Of a stretch of 64,000 nucleotides of DNA, positions 47,347 through 58,395 are shown piece after piece. Within the stretch, counting starts at the first letter, position 1; each line of letters opens with the position of its first letter. The position numbers were made by a program, and so were the translations under genes. The notes beneath the pieces were generated by a model. It searched no databases and was not told the DNA's origin. It was given only the letters and a program-made list of their open reading frames with translations. The stretch comes from Mytilisepta virgata (taxonomy: Eukaryota; Mollusca; Bivalvia; Mytilida; Mytilidae): positions 7,810,255 through 7,874,254 of the forward strand of contig CM051512.1 of assembly GCA_028015205.1 (NCBI GenBank). The letters run 5' to 3'.

Positions 47347-48162
47347 GTTATTTAGAATATACTGCTGATGAACTTCTTAACAACAATACAATGTATGAAA
47401 TGAACTTTAGAGAGATTGGAATATTGCAGGAATGAAACTGCAAATCAGATAATTACTACACCAGTAGTAATAAAATTCTATATACATTTTAAAATCTTCA
47501 GTATAGTTCTTGAAATTTTATGAACAGTAGAATTCCAACCCCATTATATTATCTAGTTTTAGGCTATAATGTTGAGTCATTATGTTTTTATTGCGCAGTG
47601 TTTTTATGTTCCTTCTTGGCCTTCCAAAGTTTTGCCCTCAAAGAAACCGGCCGGTTAATCCTGAAATGTGTACAGTACGCCAAAAATGTTCAGCTTATAA
47701 ATATCTCAATCAAAACGTAAAACAATTTCTCCCTAGTTTTTTTTCTTAGTGTCAGTCAGTCAAAGTGTTGTGACATCAGTATCTTTCACTAGTTCCCAGT
47801 TAAAATCATTATCTTTGAAAAACATGGGTTAATTTTCACTTGCTTTAATCTCAAGTAGAAGTAATTTGGATTTTCCGAAGGGAGAATCTAGCTGATAGTT
47901 CAGAAATTCAGTGTGTATGTCGGATAAAAGTAATGTTGTTGTAATTCAAGTCTTTATTAAGTGATACAACTTTCCTGTCGTTCAATATGAAAAATTCATA
48001 ACAGATATCCTGATCAATGGCTTTTTCGTTGTCGAACCGTAAAACAATTTCACGCGAATTACCTTCTCAAACAATATTATTTTCCTGTCTGTTCTGTGTG
48101 TTAATTGTTGGTTAAAAGTACTGTGGCTGTAACCTAAAGACCAAACTGCCTGTTGTTGTTAT

Positions 48163-48284
48163 CAGCGTGTCGGTCTAGTACAAACCAGGGATCATATTCA
48201 TATCATATCAACATGTTCTCGTACAGATATGCACCCAATGGTTGCCACTTGACATTACACAATAATTCATCCGCCCATCCATCC
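48163..48284 (+). mobile_element. SINE fragment, duplicated copy
   Basis: The same truncated SINE as 44996-45117, carried by the segmental duplication. The 5' flank here keeps about 30 bases (GACCAAACTGCCTGTTGTTG) that copy A lacks. Confidence 0.8.
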
Positions 48285-48719
48285 AATTTTAATTCTTATA
48301 ATAGTTTAATCTAATTGTAAGAAAAGAGTTATCATCTCACTGTACAATAGATTTGAGTCATTTCAGACATCATCAAATCAAGACACATTGGTATGCCAAA
48401 TACCTTTGATAACACAGCTTGTTATGTAGTTAGCGTTTGGGTACAAATAAGACCGATTTATCCATACCATTGTTCATGCAGTGTCTGCAAGACTATTCTG
48501 ACTCTCTGTTGTAGGATGGCGTTAATTGCTGGTGTGTCATTGTTGATCTTTTGCTCTTCGATACATCCCGAAATTGATACTTAAAATGTACTGTTACAAA
48601 ATTGTAAAATCTGTGAAAACTAAGGAGGATCATCATCATTCATAGTTCTTTCCTTAGATGGTTTTGGCTCTACCCCTTTTTGTAATTTTGGTTTTCAACA
48701 TTTTAGGCCTTGAGAACAA

Positions 48720-48762
48720 CTGATGAGTAGTAAATCGACGAAATGTGCACATCTTGTGCATA
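48720..48762 (+). ncRNA. Hammerhead-ribozyme-like motif, duplicated copy with damaged stem II
   Basis: CTGATGA (48720-48726), GTAG/CGAC around TAAAT (48727-48739) and GAAA (48740-48743) are kept, but stem II has a C-to-A change that breaks one pair. Stem III TGCACA/TGTGCA remains and the candidate triplet is ATA. This is the paralogue of 45268. Confidence 0.45.
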
Positions 48763-49398
48763 AAAATTTGTATCAAAGAATTATATTATGAAGACTGTGA
48801 CGTCATCTGTACTTTTCGGGGTTCCTTTTAACGACATTTACGCCATTCCTGCTTTATCTTCTATTCAATTGTATATAGGTTAGGTCTTGATATTTGCAAA
48901 TACTAATTGTCTAGACTTTACATAGGCGTGTTAAATCCTTTGAAACGAACACGTATGAATTTAAAACTGTTATAACAAGTGACATTTATCGAAATAAAAT
49001 TAAAGTTTTCTACATTTAACTATATGGTTAATTCTTCAAACATGTTATGCATTAACTGATAATACCTTCAATCTCCTTCAATCTGTAATTAATTTAATTT
49101 AATTTTATTTTATTTTATTTTTTTTTTTTTTTGGTATTTCACTTTCAACTTTGTGTACAGGAGCTGATGAATATAGTTGTTTCCTTTTGTTGCTTTGAAA
49201 TTATAAGAAGTACATGATTTCAAAGGACTGAGGGATCAAATTCTGTCTTATTGATGAAAGAGAAAGACATTGTGTTATTATAAGCTCTATCATGAATGTC
49301 TGCATAATGGGTGTATTTAATTTGCATCGAGTACGTTGTGTAAGATATAATTAAAGTGCGAGTGACTTGCAAGTCTTTCGAAAAGACGGTTAAAGTTA

Positions 49399-49608
49399 AT
49401 GCATATTGAAATATGTCATGAAGGCAACATTTCTGTGAAGATCTTATTTTCTGTTATTTGTATTTGTTTTATATTATTTTTATCCGTTTATAATCTTTAT
49501 ATTATTGAGAATTATCATTCTTTTTTAAGGCCTGAATATTTCCTTCAGACCATTATTCTCAATTACCACATCCAAACCCACCTCCAAGTGCACCAGATTT
49601 CATTGTAA
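49399..49608 (+). CDS. Small hypothetical ORF in copy B (speculative)
   Basis: Counterpart of the ORF at 45936, with 69 codons and the same hydrophobic segment. The differences from copy A are few and include both silent and replacement changes, so no constraint can be judged. Probably a chance ORF. Confidence 0.15.
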   Translation: MHIEICHEGNISVKILFSVICICFILFLSVYNLYIIENYHSFLRPEYFLQTIILNYHIQTHLQVHQISL

Positions 49609-50094
49609 TGACTGTTTGTTTTTACCGGATTTTGTATAATCATTGATTTATTTTATGTGCCTAATTTTATCTCATTCTCGTGCAATGCTGTTTTCGGTTT
49701 TTTCCCTTGATACTTTTTGTTTTTTATATTTTAATAATGTATTTACTACATTTTATGATTTATAACTTTTATGTGGGCTAGTTTGGTAATTCAACATATA
49801 TGCTCTTATAAGCAACGAAAGATCAATCAATTAAATCAATTAAATCCTTTTCAATCGACTAAATGCTAAAGAAAAAGAAAAAAGCAGAAAAAGAAAAAAA
49901 GAGCATAAAACACATAGCAAGAAGCAAGTTAGGATGATTTGACTTGGTACAGGCACTGTACGGTACCGGTGTTAAATGTTAAAGTACTTAAATTACCAGT
50001 GTAACATTTTTTAAACATGGCGCTAGTGAATGCTGTTTTCATGTATTTTTTACTATTACTGCTTTATCTGGTGAATTCCAATTGCTTTGAGATG

Positions 50095-50405
50095 TGATGT
50101 ATTTCGAAACATATATATGTTAAAATAAATGGAAATTTACCTCTGAAATAGCTTTTCCATAGATTGCTTTCAAGTTCGCCTACGACAAAACAGTGGGAAA
50201 AGTCTACAAATTCGACATCCAAGGAAAAGAAAAAGTTATGAGAATATAAAACAATAAACAAACGCCAGTAGGATACATGAATAAAAAAATATAACAAACT
50301 CAACAAAAAGAAGAAGGCAGCACAGAAAATAAGGTACTAGCAATGTGAACTCCAACTAAACTCTTGGAGTGACATCAGGTGCTCCAGAAGGGTAAGCATG
50401 TCCTG
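50095..50405 (-). repeat. Retroelement tail (minus orientation)
   Basis: On the minus strand it reads CATGCTTACCCTTCTGGAGC, CACCTGATGTCACTCC, TAGTTGGAGTTCACATTGCT and AGACTTTTCCCACTGTTTTG. It aligns along its length with 61062-61325, which follows an RT pseudogene. It is therefore a detached retroelement 3' region without coding capacity. Confidence 0.7.
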
Positions 50406-51565
50406 ACAAGAAATCAATTGCAGATTTCTATATGATGCACGAAATATGTTTCTTGTTAAAGCCAGTTTAATTACTGTCTCCCAACAAACCATTGACAGAC
50501 TCCAATCATATTCAGCAGGGTCCATGGAAATACTCATTCTGAAGGCATGATACAATTATAAAACAAACCTAAAAGCCGAAATCTTGATTCCCAATTTTGT
50601 TTTGTTTTGACTATGAGTCTGCGTATACAAAAAAATTAAGGTTGTCAACCGTGTAAACAAAGCAAAAATACCTCAAATTCGATGTTCTGTATATTCATGT
50701 AGTCAAAAGTGACAATGTTAAAACCAAATACGGTTTGTCATAACGTCTGTTTAATAAAATTGCTTGATTGTATATTCTGTTTAAGGGATGTTGCCTCCCG
50801 GGTGTTGCCTCTTGACAACTAACATACAAAGACTCCATTCATTACTGAATTTTTCCTATTTTATCCCTTTGGCATTTTTTGACTTTACTACAATCTAAAC
50901 ACATGCAACTGGTCACTGTTTCACCACAAAATCATTTCAGAAAAAAATCATATCCCTACGATTAATAGTACTTCTAATTCAATGTACATGTATATACAAT
51001 GTTGGTCAATGGCTTCACAGTTACGAGAATCATAAACGTAGTATGTTTTGTGAAATGGGGGCCGGAGACATGAATCAATTATACTGGTTTTTATTCTCTT
51101 CTGCAACTGGTCACATTAAATTTCAAGGTTTACGAACATGACTAAATCATCTAAAACCAATGATTAGAAATAAATTGTAAAATTATGTTTTTTATAGAAA
51201 ATATTGAAAGAAAGCTTGTATAGCCCAAGGACATAACTGATTGTTTTCGAAAAACAATGAATTATAACAATGTCATGTAGTACTATAATTCCCCTTTTCT
51301 TTGTTTTTGATGAAAGATTTAAACATCAAACAATGCCTTATGACAGGTTCATACAGTGCTACTGTTTATAGTTACTTTGTCTTTCATAAAATCAGGAAAT
51401 ACTATATGTTTATTCTTCTAATTTCAGTTACCTGTTGATAAAATACTTCCATCAAGCATTAGGCTGATCCTGGCAGGTTATCTAACCTCTTCAGTCCATA
51501 TTCCGTCCCTTCAAAATTTTGATCATTGATTCAAATTTCAATGACTAGCTTCAAACATCACTGAT
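50406..51565. other. No genes recognised
   Basis: AT-rich sequence without supportable features. Confidence 0.5.
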
Positions 51566-51591
51566 ATTAATATACAATACATAGACATTGT

Positions 51592-51703
51592 CGGAAAATA
51601 TAAAATTTATTTGGGCGAGTTTTAGAAACACGAGAAAAAGCGAGCTTGAGTGAGCCTTTTCCCCATGTTTCGCAGCGAGCCCAAATAAATTTTATATTTT
51701 CCG
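51592..51703. repeat. Foldback with perfect 25 bp arms
   Basis: CGGAAAATATAAAATTTATT plus TGGGC (51592-51616) is exactly complementary to GCCCA plus AATAAATTTTATATTTTCCG (51679-51703). Outside the arms, ACAATACATA (51574-51583) and TATGTATTTGTATTGT (51719-51734) extend the symmetry imperfectly. The loop is 62 bases. It is probably a MITE; no clear target-site duplication was seen. Confidence 0.85.
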
Positions 51704-51734
51704 AAAATGACTTTTGTATATGTATTTGTATTGT

Positions 51735-54194
51735 CTTTATTCTGCAATCCTCTTTAGATGGTATAATGCCTTAAATTAAGTTTGAAGTTGAAATTCAACT
51801 CCAGTGAGTACGCGGGAAACGCCACGACGTCATCTGGTACATTTCCTACGCTCCTCGCGCTCTTCATGTAAACAAGTACCAGTAGACTTTATTAGGTCAT
51901 TGACCTAATACGACTCAAGTTTATTCTACCCCTTTTATTGGACACGAAATGGCTCATTGCATGATCAGTTTTCGTATGCATATATAGTCCTTCAGAATTA
52001 AAACTGGATGTTGTTTATTCTTTCGAAATAATAATGAGAAAAACAATATCCGGGTTAATACATGTACCAATAGATTTAACTGCATCGATTTACCGATCAT
52101 GCTGTTTATGCAGTCTGCACAAAGAAATGTCAGCAGTTTGATCGTTTATTTTTATGAATTTCCCAAATGCACTGTTTAAATGATGTAGGGTTAAAAAAAA
52201 TGGTCGGAAAATTCATTATTTACTTCAGCAATATTATGACGTCCTAAATTTCCATTGTATTTAAGATGTTGCTTCTTGAAATCGGTATCCAAATATACTG
52301 TGAAACTGTAGAACTCTTTCTAATGGCGTAATTATTATTAACAGCTACGGAGAAATTATTTCACAGTGTTTTGAAAGGGTGTGATTTTTATATAGAAAGT
52401 AATGAGGAAACTCTGTAGTGTCTGAATGTCTGTTATTATTTATGTATTTTTGTCACAATACAGAGATTATTATGTGTCTGTGGATTAAACAACCTCATGC
52501 GCACTCTATATGAATACTTAAACAGATGACATCTTTTCAAATATTTTCTTTTGAGCAGAAAATCGGTATCTAGCACGAGTAGCGTTGTGTTCGATAACAA
52601 TTAGCATAAATTCATAAGGTTTTAATATCGACAACATAAAACAGACTAGACAAGCCATTATTGGATTTAAACAGTAATTGCAGACTTAATCATGATCATA
52701 ATTTACGAACCTCCTAACTTCCAGATGAATAATCCCTGTCAATTTATGTTATGGTTAAAGGGACTTAACTCTCTTTTATATCATCTTCTCAAATACATTT
52801 ATAAAATGCACCAAGCACTGAAGTGTAATACTCAACGCAGGAAAATATTGAATCGGTCAAATAAGGTGGATTAGTTCTTCAAACAGAACCCACAAATATT
52901 CATGACAAAATTTTAAGGTAAATCTCACTTCAAAATGTGAATATCTTTTTTTTTTATTGACAAATATAACAATCACTACGGTGTGTCCAAATTAAATTTG
53001 ATAAAATTGTCATGGTTGTATTAAGCAAAATTCTTTAAAATATAAATATTAATCAGTCAATATATCTGTATGAAAATGATTTTTGTTTAGTGGAGAAAGA
53101 ATTACATTTTGATATGATAACGCATGTATTGTCATCAACAAAACAGCCTAATAAAGAAAATTGTGACAAGAAGTCAATCACGCTTATTGCAACTTGTGTC
53201 TGTGTTACAGGTATTGCTCAGTAAACCTTCTCCAAAAAATTGCACATCTCGTAGTTTGTCTCGTTACGTTTTATTACTTCAGACCAAAATTAAAAACGAC
53301 TTAGAATGACTTAATATTTAACAAAAAATCTACTGTTATACGAGTATGTTGTCCATAACTTATAACTTTTATTGGTTTACTTTCAGGCATATGATTGGTG
53401 TCTGAAATACAAGGGAATAAAGTAACTATCACTCCTTTGCCAACCCATTAAAACGGAATACTTTTTTGCAGTGAATAATATTATATAGAAAATGTTTCTA
53501 AATAAACTACCTTAGAAAGAAATAATTATAACTGTTACGGTATTTTATCACCGACTTCATTCAATAAAGCAGATCAGACAAAATGTTATTAGATATACTC
53601 TTATTCCCGACATGACGATCATCTCTGGGGACTATATTTCTTGGCGAGGTGTGGGCTGTTGCTCACGGCTAATGGCTATTAGACGTAGATGTTATTAGTC
53701 CTATATTCAGAGGAGAAGATCAAAGTGCTATTTTCTTCATTACGCACACGGTATTACATGTACATGATAGGACCAATACAATTTCAGAAATAATCAGGTT
53801 TACAAAAACTACAAGTCCAGATATGTATATTCACATCAGTTGGATTGGAGAAAAAAACATATTCATGGGTTCTAAAAATTGTACTAAGCAAAGATAAAAT
53901 AAAACAAACATTTGAAAAAGAGAATACTTTAACCGTGTCTTTTGTATGTATTTAATCGCTTTTAAGCGACTATAAAACTGATTTTCATAAGGTACTCAGC
54001 CTTTCGATATTTTCAAATAGAATAGAAAACAGGGATTGACTTTCAAAAAAAAAAAAAGACAATTGGTGCACCACGATATATAGAAATTTTGACGCACACG
54101 ATGTGAACATTTTGTTATGTTCAAAGGCAATAAATCTTCAAATAAAAAACTATAACACAAAATGACAAAGAGCAGATTCACATGCTAGGCACTT
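51735..54194. other. No genes recognised
   Basis: AT-rich sequence with a few short open frames lacking recognisable content. Confidence 0.5.
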
Positions 54195-54475
54195 GTGATG
54201 GCTCATAGAACCTCAACCTACAGAGCTACCAAGCGCGTCCCAAGTTGGCGGAAAGGGGAGACTCTCTCGTTGAAGGGTTGTCATGTCAAAATAGGGAAAG
54301 CCTGAATGCATACCATAGTGGGTAACGTGTTTGGAGAATGCCACACTCTCTTCACGCTAAAAACCACTTCTGTAGTTTTCGAAAAAGAGTATCCTAATGT
54401 CCGCTTCAGAAGACTAAATTGTCCGATCTTAAACAAGGAAGAAGCATGAACTATTTGCCACTGGACGTTAAGCAA
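54195..54475 (+). mobile_element. SINE-like element, plus orientation
   Basis: CAACCTACAGAGCTACCAAG (antisense D-arm-like head), GGGTAACGTGTTTGGAGAAT in the body and CACTGGACGTTAAGCAAACA at the tail. It is related to 42360-42725 and 55195-55437. The tail shares the AACGT-CCAGTGGC core with the SINE at 631-983, as if different SINEs use the same LINE partner. Confidence 0.6.
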
Positions 54476-54639
54476 ACAAAAACCAATCAACTAAATGCCA
54501 AAAGGACCAAAAGGGCAGTATCAAAGCAATTTGACAGATCTTTGTAAGATGGAGACATATTTACCTTTCACCAAATTAAATTTAAAAACTGTTTTAAAAC
54601 ACAAAACTGATATTCTACATGATATAGACATAATTTTTC

Positions 54640-55105
54640 TATCAGTTTAATTGAGCTGGCATGTCAGTAACTGCTAGTAGTGCCTAGCATGTGAATCTGC
54701 TCTTTGTCATTTTGCTTAGTTTCTTCTGTTACCTTTTTAACATCGGACACGGACATCTTTTGAACTGAGTTTTACTGTGTGTATCCCTGTGTGTTTCTTT
54801 ATTCCATAATGGCTAGAGGTATAGGGGGAGGGTTGAGATCTAACAAAACATGTTTAACCCCGCCGCATGTTTGCACCTGTCCCAAGTCAGGAACCTCTAA
54901 CCTTTGTTAGTCTTGTGTGCTTTTTAATTTTGGTTCATTTTTATTTTAACTAGTACACATTATTGTTTAGGGACTAGCTGAAGCCCGCTTCCGGGTGTGG
55001 GTTCCGCTGCGCTGAAGACCCATTGGTAGCCTTGAGCTGTTTTCTGCTCTTTGGTCGGGTTGATGTCTCTGTGACACATTCCCCGTTTCCATTCTCTATT
55101 CTAGC
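54640..55105 (+). mobile_element. Penelope-like element 3' tail fragment
   Basis: The segment from CAGTTTAATTGAGCTGGCAT through AACATCGGACACGGACATCT, GGTTGAGATCTAACAAAACA and GTCCCAAGTCAGGAACCTCT to CCGTTTCCATTCTCTATTCT is the complement of 29206-29690. It is 5'-truncated, without RT sequence. Confidence 0.8.
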
Positions 55106-55194
55106 ATAATAAAATACATGAAGCAATCATAAAATTACTGAGGGACAAAAAATTGTATTTTTATCGAACAGGAACAACTTTAGAAGTTATGAAT

Positions 55195-55437
55195 CTTGCT
55201 TCTTCTGGATGAGAACCAGTTCAACACTTTATATCAAACACAATTCAAATAGGGCAGGGACAGAACACAAAGGGGACCCTTTGACTGCCACTGTAAAGGT
55301 TGGGTGGTTGTGTAGGGTTGAATAATTTAGTCGTCTGACGCGGCAGTTAAGATACTTATTTTCGAAAACTAAAGAAGGGGTCTTTAACGTGTGGGAAGCG
55401 TGGCATTCTCCAAACATATTACCCATTATGGTCCGCG
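55195..55437 (-). mobile_element. SINE-like element, minus orientation
   Basis: CTTGCTTCTTCTGG, GAGAACCAGTTCAACACTTT and GTGGCATTCTCCAAACATAT match the body of 42360-42725 in the same orientation. The D-arm-like head is absent. Confidence 0.6.
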
Positions 55438-55510
55438 ACCATTAGACATTATGGAGTGTTGGAATATTTATTTGTTGCCACGTGCATTTTAATTCTTTTT
55501 TCGAGGATAT

Positions 55511-55511
55511 C

Positions 55512-55540
<29 letters not shown>
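55511..55540. repeat. Poly-A tract
   Basis: An A run of about 29 bases. It may be the tail of a decayed retroelement or a slippage tract; no adjacent element end was identified. Confidence 0.8.
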
Positions 55541-55546
<6 letters not shown>

Positions 55547-55794
55547 ATTATATTTATAATGAACCTCATACTTTGATGACATGTGCACATCTTTTGAGTT
55601 AGATTAGGTATCAACATTCTGATTTGAAATGAGTGAATTTATTTTTAAAATCATGTAATAAGTAAAGCCAAGATATACCAAAGGGTATTCGAAGGAGGAG
55701 AAGATCGAAAATAACTGACAAACTCCGGAAAACAACGAAGACAAGACCAAAACAATAAAAACACTACACTTAAAAACTAAAAACAAATGAACAA

Positions 55795-55890
55795 CATGGA
55801 CCCCGTCAATAAAAACCGGGGTAGACTCAGGGGCTCCGGAAGAGTAGGCAGTCTCTGCTTCCTGTGGGACACCCGCCATAGCCTATCATA
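55795..55890 (-). repeat. Retroelement tail fragment
   Basis: On the minus strand ACTGCCTACTCTTCCGGAGC followed by CCCTGAGTCTACCCCGGTTT matches the tail box at 33850-33975 and 61062. Non-coding. Confidence 0.55.
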
Positions 55891-56614
55891 TAATACCAAT
55901 ATGTACATGTATATTGATGCTTAAATGATATTTTTACAATTCAAGATGACCGCTAAGTAAAAGTTGAAGTATTGATAAGTAGTGGTTCTCTGGACAATTT
56001 TACTAACTTGCACCAGCATTTGCAAATGTATCAATACACACAATTCTACTAAATGCAGTAAACGAAAAAGCAATAATGATACCGGAGGCTGTCTGTGTGA
56101 CAACAAAATGCATTATATCTTCACGGTTTTGCTATTGTATTCACAGAACATATTCAAGAGAATAAATATGGTCTAACATTTTTACATTTTTGTGTAAAAA
56201 AATCATTCATTTTAAATGTGTTTGTAAGAATAAAGACTTTTATATTATTTTAATTCAGGAAATAATTCCTTTATCTAAAGAATACAAAAATAGCTCAATC
56301 TGAGAACTGGAACCCGTAGTGTTTTTGTTTTTGTTTTTATTTTCTAAAAGTGCTATTATTTAAGCTGTCTTCACAATTTCTACTTTCTATCTATCGGAAT
56401 ATTGTTTGTTTATCATCTACCTCACACAAACATTTGAGAAAGTTTTGTTTCAACTGGTATTGTCAGCCTTTCCCCTTGTGTGTGTCATTGTTTGAAGTAT
56501 TGGATGTAGATGTATTCCTTTACATTTCAATTGATCACTTCAACACAGAAACACATAGAATTCATTAAATTTTCAAATTTATTATTTAACATCAGTTTTC
56601 AAAGATATCTGAAT
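55891..56614. other. No genes recognised
   Basis: AT-rich spacer before the minisatellite; nothing supportable. Confidence 0.5.
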
Positions 56615-56790
56615 TAACTCGGGAGGTGTAGCTGTCTTATATTGATGTAACTCGGGAGGTGTAGCTGTCTTATATTGATGTAACTCGGGAGGTATAGCTG
56701 TCTTATATTGATGTAACTCGGGAGGTGTAGCTGTCTTATATTGATGCAACTAGTGAAAAAGTCTTATATTGATGTAACTAGTGAAAAAGA
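56615..56790 (+). repeat. 33 bp minisatellite, four units plus two shorter derivatives
   Basis: Units start at 56615, 56648, 56681 and 56714 with TAACTCGGGAGGTGTAGCTG followed by TCTTATATTGATG. One unit has GTATAG for GTGTAG. From 56747 the unit changes to a 28 bp form, CAACTAGTGAAAAAG plus the same TCTTATATTGATG ending, followed by a partial copy from 56775. Confidence 0.95.
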
Positions 56791-57689
56791 ATGACTTACA
56801 CAATGTACGAAATGCAGAAGATAATGATTAGGTCAAGAAAATCACAGTAAATATCCATTGTAACAATCACGATTCGCGAGGTGATTGTTGCCTTTTGTCA
56901 AAAGTGTTGAAATTCTGAATTCGGATTGACCATAGAAAAAATTTGCTGTGCTGCACTATATGTGCACAAATAAAAATTGCAGGGGCCATAATAAAACTAA
57001 TCGACCTTTTAAAGTGTTCAGCTAAAGAAGGGAACTTTGTATTGGAAGGAGCGTGCCATTCTGCATTTTTACCTGACGCACCAATCTTATTTGCAACAAA
57101 GGGACTCCTGAGGCATTTTTCTGTAGATCCCTTGATCCATCGCCGTTGCCTAGAACGTATCATTTGAAGAGGTCACTAAAATCAGGCACTTGTTCTACGT
57201 AGTATAAGTTACGTTAACGACCGTTTCGCATTTTTACATGGGGGAGGGGGGAATAGATGATCGCAACCTCTTTGAATCCATCACTATGATATTTTCCTAT
57301 CTTTATATTTGTTTTTTGACTGACTGTTATATAAAATCAACGAAAATTTTCAGCTACTAAACATAAGTAGTTTCACAGATTTTTTTCTAATTAAATTGAG
57401 TACGAAACCCTTACTTACGGATGAATACACTCTTATCATTATGTTTTATTGTGGTAATATTCACTTTATTACTGTTATTGTATTTTCTCATTAAAGAAAA
57501 ATGTTTTACAAACCTATAAAATAAACCACGCGATAACATGTAATTTCCGAAGCAATCACAAAATGGAAACTAGTCGTAAAACGGAAAATAAATACCGGAT
57601 TTTGTAAGCTGATCCTTTATCTGAGATATGAAATCGACGGCAGACACGAGCCTAGATAAAAATATGAACTCCATGTCCTAGGAGCTTGT
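56791..57689. other. No genes recognised
   Basis: A 98-codon minus-strand open frame at 56867-57163 is of slightly higher complexity than its surroundings. It has no recognised domain or splice context and is not called as a gene. Confidence 0.4.
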
Positions 57690-58214
57690 CTGAAAAAACT
57701 TCGTTAATTGGACCCAAACATGGCAGCAATGGTCCTCCGGTGGTCCTCTCTTAGAACTGTATCCGATGACCCAGGTCTCCATAGGTGGTCCTTTGTCAGG
57801 AATATATCTAATGCTCCGGACTGCCATTCAAGATGCCACCACAGGCAGCCTTATAGGACATAATATGAAATTCAATTAAAGATCTTCCTTTCTGAAATCA
57901 CTAAGCCAATTCTGAATTGGAACCTGCTTGGCAGCAATGATCCCGTTTCAGATATATATCAGATTACAATGCCATAACCAGTGCCGAATATAGTTTAACA
58001 TAGACCCAATGGGAATATACACCTAACAATATTCTTTTCTAAAACCTGTCAGCAAGCTGGAACCTAATTTTTCCAAACTATTGAGCCAGTTGGAACCCAA
58101 CTTTACAACAATATTTCAGACATCCAATAAAATAGACATAGTCAAACAATTTATTCCACTAGAAGTCTGAAAATGATATCCAGGTCAGCGAAACAGTCTC
58201 CTGAGAACCTCTAG
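57690..58214 (+). repeat. Family A-related units with 3' end (copy E5)
   Basis: GGCAGCAATGGTCCTCCGGT, GTATCCGATGACCC and ATAGTTTAACATAGACCC are the same units as E3, more diverged. The end CCAGGTCAGCGAAACAGTCT followed by CCTGAGAACCTCTAG (58180-58214) is the family terminus. No 5' palindrome was found. Confidence 0.65.
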
Positions 58215-58358
58215 TTAGCTACCACACCGGGCACAAATTAGAAAAAGATGAATTATATTTCCGTTACACATGGAGTTTGGCTTAATATTGTCGGTCATTT
58301 TTTTCATTTAAAGTTTGTCAACATCAGTTTAGTGTTACATTTATGGGACTGAGCTCAA

Positions 58359-58395
58359 CTGATGAAAGATAATCTGGCAACGTTTTCACATGTAG
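58359..58395 (+). ncRNA. Decayed hammerhead-like motif
   Basis: CTGATGA (58359-58365) with short stem AGA/TCT around TAA and GGCAACG where GAAACG would be expected. The context TGGGACTGAGCTCAA-CTGATGA matches CTTGAGCACAA-CTGATGA at 45268. The GAAA box is lost, so it cannot be active. Confidence 0.35.

Larger units (their letters stand above)
46641..50088 (+). repeat. Segmental tandem duplication, copy B
   Basis: Direct repeat of 43877-46640. It carries two main additions: about 340 bp at 47010-47350 containing the dispersed segment of 36392-36672, and about 230 bp at 48290-48610. Elsewhere the copies match closely, for example GAGTACGTTGTGTAAGATAT and AAGTCTTTCGAAAAGACGGT in both. Confidence 0.88.

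Noticed and set aside
56867..57163. 98-codon minus-strand open frame
   Set aside because: No family recognised, an overlapping plus-strand frame of similar length exists, and there is no transcript-like context. It might be an exon fragment, but this cannot be supported.
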